In this document: positions 37,901-48,900 of the stretch, piece after piece
How the letters are laid out: each line of letters starts with the position of its first letter
Position numbering within the stretch: the stretch's first letter is position 1
Origin: Galaxea fascicularis
Lineage: Eukaryota > Cnidaria > Anthozoa > Scleractinia > Euphylliidae
Assembly: GCA_948470475.1 (NCBI GenBank)
Contig: OX419336.1
Coordinates: 40,932,881-40,996,880, forward strand
Direction of reading: 5' to 3'
DNA length: 64,000 nucleotides
Position numbers and translations under genes: made by a program
Notes under the pieces: generated by a model
The model's database searches: none
What the model saw: the letters and a program-made list of their open reading frames with translations, nothing else
What the model was told of the DNA's origin: nothing

Positions 37901-38633
37901 CATCCACAACATTGTCGCGACTCACACGATATGTTGTGTTTGTGTTGATGAAGTTGATCGCTATGTCCTGCGCTTCCAGGAAATGTTTCCTACTCGACTT
38001 AACTTTCCGCATATTTGCGTTTTGTCCGTGAAATATGTACTCTTTTGGCCTCAGGGGAGAGGTGACTTCAAAAACATGCGTTTTAGCAAAGCTTTGAAAT
38101 TGCACACGTTCTGATACTCGAATATCGTTCACTTTGACTGGCATGTTATTCTTGGAGCTCGAATTATCTTTCTCAACAGCTGCGACTTGTTCCCCTCTGC
38201 CGCTACTTCCTCCAATAGAATTGCTCTCCATTTCAGCCAACAATTCCGCGTTTTGAACTTTCAAATTTCCCATTTCTTGTTTGAATTTCTCCGCTTGTGC
38301 CTTTTCTTTTTCTAACTGCGCAGTTAATCGATGAATTAGCTCTTCTTTCTGGTTGACACGGGATTCTAATCTTTTGACTTGCTTCCGTAATAGCGAAGTT
38401 GACCGTTCCACATCGAGTTCTCTTCTTTTGATTTGCTCTTTGATCTCAACAACTGTTTCTTTTGTTGACGATCTCACATGATTTGGCTTCAAACCTCCTG
38501 CAATGTCATAGCGCAGCTGTTGCTTTGTAATCAGCTCTCCACCATGACTGTAAATCTGATAAATAAGAACTACAGTTAAAGCCAGCAGTGAATACAAGGC
38601 TAGTCTTTGAAGTCGGAGAGAGAAAATCGCCAT
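34919..38633 (-). CDS. CSGALNACT: Chondroitin sulfate N-acetylgalactosaminyltransferase
   Basis: Golgi enzyme that transfers GalNAc from UDP-GalNAc to start or extend chondroitin chains. Exons on the reverse strand: 38633-37295, 36145-35989, 35120-34919; total 1698 nt, 565 residues, TAG stop. The start is the first ATG of the frame (MAIFSLRLQR). Type II topology: membrane segment at about residues 10-28, then a Lys/Glu/Gln coiled-coil stem at 55-135, then the CHGN catalytic domain. Family hallmarks are NLILPLSGR, the CDVDITF (DxD-type) motif at about residue 394, GFWRAYGFGMTCQYRSD, the GGFDLSIEGWGSED motif in exon 2, and LFHYFHEKKCDP in exon 3. Length is slightly above the human paralogs (about 530-540), mostly in the stem. 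The human CSGALNACT1 versus 2 split cannot be decided. Intron 1 contains a 36.1-37.3 kb stretch with a small inverted-repeat element. Confidence 0.95.
37043..37171. mobile_element. Small MITE with ACCTGCGATCAG ends
   Basis: ACCTGCGATCAG at 37043-37054 and its complement CTGATCGCAGGT at 37160-37171 enclose about 105 bp with a C-rich centre (37106-37130). Inserted in intron 1 of the chondroitin GalNAc-transferase gene. Confidence 0.65.
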
Positions 38634-40150
38634 TGCAATTATCAAACGTGGTCATCTTTCCGAAAATCCGTTTTTGTCACATACTGCCATCTTTTGTCGG
38701 TTTATAAATCAAGCTTCGATCCTTGAACTGAGTCTAACCGGCAAGAAGCGATACACGTTTTTCCAATTTAACTTCGCGAACAGGTTTCCCTGCCGGTACC
38801 CGTATTTCAGTGTAACTCACAAAGATCTACTTTAACACCTTAAATTACTAGTGCTTTGATCGGGCTATTCTCTAGGACTGATCAGTGGAAATGAACTGTT
38901 TAATCAAAAATATCTCCACCAATATAAACACAGGGTGAGCTGTTTTTAAATTTTTCATTGCATTTTTACTGAAATAGGGACATTGATGTCCCAACAACCA
39001 ACTATCCAAAAAACGTGAAAGCAAAACTGATAACGCCAAAAAATAAGTGGCTGGAAGTTTTAAACAAGGAAGAGAGAGAGAGAGGAAGAAAGGGAGAGTT
39101 GCTAAACTTAAGTGCAACGAAAATAAAACGTACATATGCATATATGATAGATGTGGAACGGAAGCGTTTCAATACGAAGCTGACAGTAATGTTGCACATG
39201 TTTTTAGAATACTGTATTTTTTTATGACAGCTACGTAGATAACCAGCGAAGCGTTGAAATTAGTCGAACAAAAACAAAGAAAGTAATTTTTATGCTATCT
39301 GCTTAACTTGTCGGAAGATGAAAATAAATGACGTAAAAGATAGAAAAATGACTGTTAGTTTAAGCATATATTTAGGGTAATTAGCCATTTAGTGAAACGG
39401 TAACTACACCTTGACAGCGTCATTAGTTGAAAGTTGAGCAGGCAAAAAGTTGAGGCTCAAAGAATACTTGTCCAGTTATTGTAATATTTTACCATATTTA
39501 TTCCGCTCTGAAGTTTTCTGCCTACATGCACTCAAACGTCGTTCAAAAATAATGAATTTAGATATGGATTTCTGGCTGTGTCGACAGTTTGACTACGTTT
39601 TAACAATTTTTCCACGAGATGTAACCCCATATCGCAAATTCTTGGTTGTCATCAATATCATTGTGTCACTCTTTAATTGACCACCTGGACAAAAGCACAT
39701 AAAAACTTGCAGCTGAATACAAATAGCAATTAAGATGCTTTCTAGTTTTCTGGTATAGGTGGATAAGTATGGACTCGCTGTTATAATTCTTTCACGCTGT
39801 GTACATTACATATGTCATATATTAGCACTATATATATTTATATGGCTTTGTATAGTTTTACATTCAATAGCTGAGCTATATTTAATAACACACACACAAA
39901 AACTGACTCTCCTCAAAGTTAAATACTCAACTTGGTATGAAGTCGATATCGGAGCAAAGGGGAAACAAACCTTTAGAGAAGAGGGAGAAGGTCCAGACAG
40001 AATTTTTATTGAAAAAATGGTCCACCAATTTACACAGACTCCACTGTCACATTACAATTCTCATCCATAACTGGAATTATGTTCACCTGCATACTTCGAT
40101 TCCAAGCCATCCTCTTTCAAGTTTATGGTCAGTCTCGTTCCTCTTCATTC
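38634..40150. other. Promoter-side and intergenic DNA upstream of the GalNAc-transferase
   Basis: No gene could be supported. The first few hundred bases must hold the 5' UTR and promoter of the reverse-strand gene; no convincing TATA or initiator was fixed. A GA-rich run lies at 39065-39090. Small open frames here have no recognisable domains. Confidence 0.5.
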
Positions 40151-40154
40151 CTTA

Positions 40155-40379
40155 AGCGAATGATACACGGTTCAACATTTGTTGAGCAACAAATGTTGCG
40201 GCAACTTGTTGAACGGAATAGAGCTAAGCTCTATTTTCGTTCAACAACGTTCAACAACTTTCAACATGTTGAACGGCATATTTTAACGTTCAACATCACA
40301 TGATACACTGTTCAACATTTGTTGAACAGTAGCTGCAACATTTGTTGCTCAACAAGTGTTGAACCGTTTATCATTCGCT
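40155..40379. mobile_element. PIF/Harbinger-like MITE built of GTTCAAC words
   Basis: Ends AGCGAATGATACACGGTTCA and its inverted partner are about 45 nt long with only a few mismatches. Flanking TTA on each side fits the TWA target duplication typical of PIF/Harbinger elements. The interior repeats TTCAACA and TGTTGAAC many times in both orientations, so the whole unit can fold into nested hairpins. Confidence 0.7.
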
Positions 40380-40769
40380 TTACTCTCGACAAATCTGTTA
40401 CTGTGAAAATCCGAAAACCATGAACACAAGAAATATTTATGGAATGTTATGTTCCGAGTAAAAAGCGAATCGCGAGCGAGAAAACTAAACCGCAAACAGT
40501 AAGGTGGTTTCATGGTTCTGCATGATGGGAAATGTCAAAATGAAATCAAAGTATTTACGGTTTCTGGATTACAGATCTGATTCTTTTTTCTTTTCTAACA
40601 ATACAAATGTCCAGAAGTTCACCGTGGCGCTGAACGGAGTCACTCCTTTTCCGACCGCTGGACAAGGGGAACCAAGACACTGGGTACGAGACTGGTTTCC
40701 GGCCTCCTAAATGCCTAATACTGAGCACGCGCAATAGCTATTCATTGCAAATTGCTTGCGCGAGACCTT

Positions 40770-41250
40770 GCGCGTGCGCGACCATTCTCGTCCCCAGACA
40801 TTCTCGCTCACAGAGACCGCGATTATTTTTGGTCAGCGGCAAGAATAACAACCTCTGGCCCCTGGCCGGTTCCGATTTTCAAGTCCGCGATTTACGGACT
40901 TCCGGTCATTCTGCGCAGCCACAGACATTACTCAGATTTTGTTGGAAGCCATTCTCGTCCTCAGAACTTACGATTTTTTGTTCAACGGATGAATCGTAGG
41001 CTCTGATAACAGCCGTTTCCGGATGTCATGTCAGTGCATCTTGATTTACGTCGTTGTGCGCTTTCGATTTAAATTAGCCAATGGAAAAAACAAATAAAGT
41101 TTTGGGTGTTAACAGAGTCCTCCGCCTCAGTTTGAAAGCTGCGAGGGCTCCTGGGGACGAGAATGGTTGGACGCGACGACACTCTCGTACCCAGAGTCTT
41201 CGTTCCCCTTGTCCCAGCAGCGACTCGGGGTACGAGAGCGACGCGACGAT
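40770..41250. repeat. Block of CTCGTCCCCAG / CTGGGGACGAG repeats
   Basis: CATTCTCGTCCCCAG at about 40785, CATTCTCGTCCTCAG at about 40953 and its complement CTGGGGACGAGAATG at about 41152 are related words in both orientations. The same word recurs at about 47688 (CATTCTCGTCCCCAGG). This is interpreted as several fragments of one interspersed repeat; no gene is supported. Confidence 0.45.
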
Positions 41251-42101
41251 TCATGACTGCAGCTTGTTTTGCTTCCCACTTTGGAAGCTGAGAGGACGTC
41301 TACTGCTTGCTCCATGGCAATAACTGATAAAGTTGTACGTAACTGAAAAGCTAGAGGTGCACTTGTTGACAGTGCTGGTTGTACGAAACAACGACTCCGG
41401 CGCCACTTTCTGTTTGACCCTTTAATTGACATTCTTAGCACTATTTCCTCGAATCAATTTTTTTCACCTGAAGCGGACACTTTAAAGAGCTAAAACTCAA
41501 AGGGAATTTGTTCGTTTGCCCTCAAATTTTGCCAGTGCCTTGTTTAACATATGAACAACGATAAAATGTCGGCGAATTTTTTATTTCGACATATTTTTTC
41601 TCTGACAGCGATTTTTGTACGATCACTTCACATTTTTTCAATACTATTTCGAAAATGTTCTATAAATTTCACTGTAACTGAGTATGGCAAAACGCAGAAA
41701 TGGCTTTTTAGCGCTTTGGGTTCGGAAACTGAAGAACAAATTAAAAATTAGCGAAAAACAAGTTTCACTTGGTAGCTTTGAAAAGGTGATTCGCACCCTC
41801 GCATTTAGAGGTCGTGAAAATTTCGACAATTCAGTTTATTTCAAAATTCTTAGTGTAGTTTGATAGTCAGGACTATAAGCTTTAATTTGATGTAGGGGTT
41901 TAGTTATCTACAGTTTAAACCAGACGTGCTACATCGCTTGGACGCGAGACACCCCTGAAGGTATCCCTTTGGCTCCCAACGTCACATAAGTGCGTAGAAA
42001 ACTGTGTTACTTCTTTTAGTATTTGCTGCTTGCCTAACTTAACTCACAACGTTATTAAAATGTGTTCATAGCGCCGACTGGTTAGTTTAACACCTAACAC
42101 A

Positions 42102-42610
42102 CAGGGGCACAAAACGAAGCTGTTCCTCACTTTATCTGTTCCCCCGAGGTATTGTGCTGGCTGGCAAAATATCAGTTACTTTCCTGATTTGTTTATCAAA
42201 TTTCTTCCTGCTGATGGTTTCGGTTGGTAAGTACTGAAGTTTGGTAGCAGTGGGAGTGTTGCTGGCTGGCGAAATGTGGATGGTTGTGAGAAATTTTTGT
42301 CTTGTTCCCCCCCCCCCCCCCCCCCCAGGGAAGGCTTGATTTGAGGCCTTTTGCCACGCCCATTTTGGCTTACGACATAAGAAATTTTTTTTTTTGTTGG
42401 GCAGGTTGCTCAATTTGCACCTGGCTGGGAAACCAACCAATTTTATCTAGCTGGCTGGGAAATATCTTGTGTGTCTTGCTGGCAAAAAGGAACAGATATT
42501 TTTTTCCCAGCAATATTCAAAAAGACCTGAAAATGCCTGAATAACATTTAGTTTTATTAACTGGGGTATAATAATACATTTTTCAACAAATTGGTCGTTT
42601 TGTGCCCCTG
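42102..42610. mobile_element. Class II element with CAGGGGCACAAAACGA inverted ends
   Basis: Exact 16-bp terminal inverted repeats at 42102-42117 and 42595-42610, flanked by a direct AACACA on both sides. The CAGGGG start resembles hAT ends, although hAT duplications are normally 8 bp. The 509-bp interior has several GCTGGCTGGGAAA/GCTGGCTGGCGAAA phrases and a poly-C run, with no transposase frame, so it is non-autonomous. Confidence 0.75.
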
Positions 42611-43137
42611 AACACAACTCAAAGACGGGACGATGACTCCATATAAATTCGCCATAACACGAGCACAGAACTCTCCCGATTCCCACTTTATAGAATTTTC
42701 CTCTCCGAGTGTCGGGCCACCCAGTCACACCAGCAAAATATCACATCGACTGAAATTTTTGCTAGTCAAAATTTGCCTAAATTGCCTGGGTAGGCGCTGG
42801 AATCCCGTTCCACAGAACGGCCAGAGAGACACCTTCACTCGGGAACCGCCATGTTTATTAGAAAACATCGTTAGCGCCACAGTCAGCATGAAGCCGCCTC
42901 TCGCCTCTGTTTTCTTTCAGAGGCTTGCCTCCACCCTCATACCAGCTTAATGATGCTGGCCCATGGACTTCTTTTAAGGAAAATAGCTCGAAAAACACTT
43001 ATGAAGCGATAAAGCTGACGAACTGGTTCAGTAAACATCAACCGCCGATGTGGATGACGTGACAACTAAACTTGAGCCCGTGGTGTCTTAAAACCGCAGA
43101 TATTGTATTAGGGAGTTAAAGAAATAGGAAGAAATAG

Positions 43138-43869
43138 GGAGTTTAAGTAATGGCTACGGCTACGGCAAAGAAAACGTCGCTTGAAAATATAACCTTGAGG
43201 TGTCGCAAGTATTTTGCGATTATTCTATCTCGTTCAAGTTGTACAATATGACCGTAACCGTAGTCATTTCTTAAACTCGCCAATGACTACGGCTAGGGCA
43301 CAACGCCACAAAACAATGGGCTAATGACAAAGAACAATCGTGCTGCACGTGCGGGATCCATTTTGTACATTTCTTTGCCGTACTCTGCAAAACATCTACG
43401 TGAACTGACCAAATTTAAAGTTTTCACGACAACGTGAGCACGCACGTGAACACTGAATCTTTCATTCTCGGTTATCTTTTCTTCAAGGCCATTCGTTCTA
43501 ATCCAGTTACAGCGGATTCAGGTTGAGCGTTTAATGGCGTCAGTTACCGCGTTCATTATCACTGTTGATTGGGTTGCGTTGCGAGGCAAAATTTGTCAGA
43601 CGTTGCTGTCAGAGAACTGACAGAACGCTATCATCCCCGCCTAGCAATGTGTGACAATTTGCCTCGCAACGCAACCCAATCAACAGTGATAACGAACGCG
43701 GTAACTGACGCCATTAAACGCTCAACCTGAATCTGCTGTATATAACACTTCGCCCATATTGTACAACTTAAACGAGATAGAATAATCGCAAAATACTTGC
43801 GATACTGCAAAGTTATATTTTCAAGCGACGTTTTCTTTGCCGTGGCCGTAGTCATTGCTTAAACTCCCT
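43138..43869. mobile_element. Composite foldback element
   Basis: Outer arms (43138-43252, starting GGGAGTTTAAGTAATGGCTA, and 43752-43869, ending GTAGTCATTGCTTAAACTCCC) are inverted copies. Inner arms (about 43498-43600 and 43645-43735, e.g. ATTGGGTTGCGTTGCGAGGC) form a second hairpin. 43138-43281 alone also has inverted ends (GAGTTTAAGTAATGGCTACGG / CCGTAGTCATTTCTTAAACTC), suggesting one MITE inserted next to or into another. Confidence 0.65.
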
Positions 43870-45961
43870 GTTGATAACTCCTTATACGGTGAACTAGCAC
43901 TGTGGACTATTAATTGTCAAATTACTACTGAAAAAACTAAGGATACCTGGTATTTAAGGGGTTAAAGTGCTTGTGTGTGCACTGATCGATAGCTGATATA
44001 AGAAGTTATGAAGAAACTCAGCTAGGGAGGAAAGATCTAAATTCATGAAGGACAGTTGCAGATATGTACACAACTAAATAGTTGCAAAAACAAGCCTGAG
44101 GAAAAATTAAAACATGCCGCTGAATTTGCTTGTGTACCATAGCGTCGATAATCTCCATGCATGTACACTTATCTTCGGAAATTTTACAACAAACCGAGCT
44201 AAAGAGACTCAACGTAGGAAAATCATAAATCATATCTTCAATCTCGCTCGGTTTACTTGTTACTGTCGCTGAGGATGAGCGAATGTGTCTCGCTGCGGGT
44301 ATTTCCTCAGGGTTTTCTCGCAATTATCAAGTCAAGAAAAAAACAAACAATTTCACATTTACTTCTTTATTCAAAAAGGGAATCTTACTTATGTAAAATA
44401 CAATTGTCATTCTAACAAATAAGAAAATTTAAATTAAATATTTTGTCAGGTGTCGTCACTTTGTGCGTGCACTCAACTACTTAAGAACACGATTTGTTAA
44501 TAATTAACGCTCTGAATAAACAATACATGTCTCGCTTCGATCTATACGTCAGTAATGTCATTGTGTTAGCCCTTCACTGGCTGCTTTTAAAAATGCAATT
44601 TCAAACAATTATTAACACTTCGTCACTTTTTTTAGACTTGTCTAAAATCCTCAGTATAGCGATACTCACTGTTTACAAACAAGTCTTTTGATATTTAAAT
44701 TTTGCCAACCACAGAAAAGAATCCTTTGTTTCGAGAGCCAATAAACCTCTGGTTGGCACATTAATGACAATAGGTGACGTAACGATGAGTATCACTATTG
44801 AGCGACAGATCTAAATGGCAGTGAAGCCAATGGAAAATAAAATGAAGGGAGTTTGAGCAACGATGATGTGCGTTACACATTTTTGTGATTCTTCGCCAGG
44901 CTCAGCACAACAACAACAACTTGGACTGGTTTACTGCAGAACCTAAGCTCCTGGCCGACGATTTTTCATTCTCTTTCTTTAAAAATTCAACACTGAGATA
45001 CAGAAGTTGCTAGATAGTTTGCTCACGAAGCGAAGAAGGAACATTAACTCCAGGTTTGTGCCATCGCCGCTGCTTAATCTCCTTTCAGGTAATTTATGAT
45101 TGTTCAAACATTCTCTTATCACTCACGATGGAGTTAGATCGTATACCTATATAAATGTCTCCTGTTAACCCAGCCCAGGGAAAGAAGAAAGAATGAAGAA
45201 AAGAGGACAAGTCTTTCAAATTTTCATCTTCGAAAATATAGTCAAAAAATTATTTTATTAATATATTAAAAAAGGAAAACGAAAAGCACTTGATATCCCT
45301 AAAGCTAGTAAAAAAAAAAAAAATAAATAAATAAAAGAAAGAAAGAAAAGAAAAGAAAAGAACGGAGTCTTTCCATATTATAAGCTCTCTTTTCATGATA
45401 TACTCTTCATCCCGAACTATCAAAAGTTTTCGATTGCTAAAACGTAATGTGGGTGGCAACGTCACAATTTGAGATGTGTCAAATCAGGAATAGAATTAGC
45501 AAACTGTAAAAATACGATACATATTAAAACAAATGGGATCGTGCATGTTACAATAAACGTGGCATGGAAACACTTCTTGGTTTCTTGTTCTTCATGTTTG
45601 AGAAATTTGAGCAATTGAAAGACTGCAAATGTTACAGTGCACAATTAAGTGTCAGAGTGTCCATAGTTTCCACTGCCTCGTCGCGTGAAAATGGACGATC
45701 AAATCAGAACGTCTTTCTGTGGGTATCCCAGAAAAGCTACTTCTCTGACTTCTTTGGAAAAAGCGAGAAATTTGACTACAGAGCTGAGAGAGACAACTAG
45801 GAATGAGGCAGCTCGCAAACTGATTGGATGTTATCTGCCCATATGCTCTTGGGCTTTGTAGTATTAAGTTAAACTTCGCCGTTTCACCTACTAATAAAAT
45901 AAAAGTGACTACTGTTTGTGCTATTACTCCTGGCTTGGCGTTGTTAGCTGTTATAAGCGAG
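43870..45961. other. Intergenic DNA and likely 3' UTR of the reverse-strand secreted-protein gene
   Basis: No gene supported. A 101-codon reverse frame at 44018-44323 has no recognisable domain. 45305-45360 is an A-rich simple repeat (AAATAAATAAATAAAAG, GAAAGAAAAG). Complements of AATAAA occur near 45252 and 44361 and could serve the reverse-strand gene ending at 45962. Confidence 0.45.
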
Positions 45962-48900
45962 TTAGTCTGTCTCAAAACCCCTCAAAAAATCTTCCCATTC
46001 TCTCATCTGCACATCATCTACCTCTTTGCCGTCGTTTGTGTCGTCGTTCCTGTTCCGATAGTTTTCAATGGTCTCGTCCAGCTTCTCGTGCAAAGCTTTC
46101 ACTCGATTCCTCAGAATCAGCAAGTTGTGCAGGTCAGTGGCGTAGGATTTTTCAGAGCCATCTTTCGGAATAACAGGATGCTCGTACATTCTTCTTCCCT
46201 GGGTAACCTCTGATCCAGGAAGGAAGGGTTGTCGCTGTTCAGGGGAGTCCCGCCCTTCTTTCTTACCGCTCATAGCAAACCGTTCCTGCGGCAGAGGGGA
46301 ATACGTGGTGAATTTAGTCTCCGATTTCTCAGGAATGTAGACCTCGCGGTACTCAGGGACGTCACCTGTCTGTCGCATGAAAATCCTTTTCTGGGAATGG
46401 TCTGGCATTTGCACGGTCTCCGACTTCTCTCGGTCTTTAGGGAGGTCGCGTCCGTAAGGTCGTCTACCGCTCATAACCCACCTTTTCTGGAGGGAACGCT
46501 CTGGGATATCAGCTTCTGTATTGGCTTCTGCTGCAAAGCGTTTCCGGCTTTCGGAAGCATCGCTCCTTGGGCCATTGAAAATTCGTTTTTGAAGTAACCG
46601 GACCTCTAATGCCTGGTCCTGTAATTCATCTATCTGCTGAAGTGAAATAAAAAAAAAAGTTGTTGATGTTTTTTCTTAAAGAGTCTTCTTACAGTCGGGT
46701 TTATTAAACAAAGAAGACAACTGAAGTACGAAGAAAATACTCATATGCTCGCGAACTCCGAGAAATAAACGGTCCATGTAGATTGGTTCGACATCTACTG
46801 AGAAAAACTGAGAGAGAATTGTCTTGAAATATGGACCTGAAGTTGCTTCGTGTGTATTGCGAGGGTAACGAGGCGTTTAAAAAGCCTCTGTTAGACATTC
46901 CAATAATTGTTGCACAGCACTGCGAACCTTGGTTACATCAGGGGCCGTCCACATATTCACTTCTTCCCCTCTTAACGTCAACTGGACATTTAGGGCAGCT
47001 TCTCCCCCCTCCTGCCTCCCCCCTTTAACGTCCACTTGAAATTTTTCTTCTCGCAATCTACTAATGCCTGGTTTCCATATGATCGCTGCCATCGCCAAAA
47101 AACGCATTCAGCAATCGCAGCGATCGTATGGAAACGCCTTGGTCTGCTAGAAAAATTCCCATCTCGGCGATTACAGTGATCAAACTTTCCAAAGTGGCTT
47201 TTATTTTAGCGGACATGCAAATTATAACGATCGTTGAATTTTTGGTTTTTGCAGCGATCCCCCGTCTCTCTTTTTTCCGCTATCGTGGAGATCGTAGTGA
47301 TCATATGTAAATTGGCCACCTTAAAAAGATTTTAAAAGCTAACGTACGGTGACGTGAAAAACAGGAATAAATTAGTTGAAAGAAAAGCGTTCGTTGATGT
47401 CGTGGGAATTAAGGGTGCCGATTTGAAAGATGAATTTTTGTTCAAGATTCATGCGGCGTTCCATGTTACTTTGATATAGAGAAAAGCCCGGCTCAGGTCG
47501 CCATATGTTGTTTGTAATGATTAGGGAGATGAAAATGTTGAACAAACTCCTCACTCCTCCAGATTGTACAATCCACACTAAATCAACAAACACTGAAAAG
47601 TTTGCATATCTCTTTCGTGAGTCCAATTCTAGGTCAACCTCGTTTTCGCGAAATTTAATCCAAAGCATCTGATTGGCGTTGAACATTCTCGTCCCCAGGC
47701 CCCCAGCGCTTCTCGTAGCCGGCAAGCAATACGCACAAGGCACATAGAAACACCTGCCAGCTGACAGATGCGAAAAAACGTGAAGGATGCCTGTCACTGG
47801 AATGTTCAAACGTTCTCACATATTCCGAGTCATGAAATGTTGGCTATTTTCTAGAGTACAAAAACGTGTTTTTTTTTATGGGCGAATTTTCAATTTCATT
47901 CAGGCTGCCTGTGCATGATCATTAGATTCCAGGATTTATTCTGATGTAACACGTCTACATGTACTTTATATAGCATTTTCACTATTTGTGTTTGAAGGAA
48001 AATAACGGCTTGAAAACTAACAACTATTTGAGATATGCAACGGATAAATAGGAATAAAACGTTTGTGACCTCATCACGCCTTGTTTCTTCAGAACTATTT
48101 TACACTCTGTATATTGAAGGCTAAAGAGAAAGAACTCTCATTTCATCCGTGTTTTTTTCATTCTGTAGAGAAGCTTTTGAATTAAAGCTGGACACTTGTT
48201 TCGATTAGATATTTTCTTGTCTAAACTTTTTAGCTTCTCAAATTTTTGCTACGTAATATTTACATGAACTTCAGCTCGAAACGTTATTGTTTTCTTTGTG
48301 GCACTGACGTCATTCTATAAAAAAACAAATTCGAGGGAATAATGGATTTTTCTTACATTTAAAAATGTTCCATTGCCATATGCACCGAGCATATGAAGTA
48401 AACGACTGTTTAATGTAGCCGTGCTACAACACGGCTCTTATTTGCATTGGGGACTGGAGTTTCAGTAAAGTATGAACGGGGAAAAGTTTGAAAAGAACTT
48501 TATTTTGATTTTATCCCACGATAGATAGGTGTTTTCTTCATCTATTTATAGTCTTTCTTTTTAATAACCTTGCACGGAATGCTTTAGCGACACGGTCCAT
48601 TGATCTTTACCACGTGTAGGCTTCATGCAAATAATCATGCAGTGACAATTATGCACTTGAAAGGGTTTTAAAGTCGACACAGGCTGTTAACTGTATGAGG
48701 TTAAGAATCCGTTTGCATATCAAGTGCTTTGGATTTATAACGTGCCTATGCACTGAACCTTGAAAGACACGCGCTTGTTATTTCAAGATTTGAAAAGTTT
48801 GGCGGTTACCCTGGATCCAGACACACGGTTTTTAAGTAAGGGGTGAGATTGTTTTGAAGCTAATTAATTGACGTGGTTACCTTGCGTCCACACCGCGTTC

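Noticed and set aside
44018..44323. 101-codon reverse frame
   Set aside because: Starts protein-like (ENPEEIPAARHIRSSSATVT) but has no recognised homology, no splice partners and poor later composition; not enough to call a gene.
47372..47809. 145-codon reverse frame in the intron of the secreted-protein gene
   Set aside because: No known domain, overlaps the CTGGGGACGAGAATG repeat, and includes no splice link to the flanking exons.
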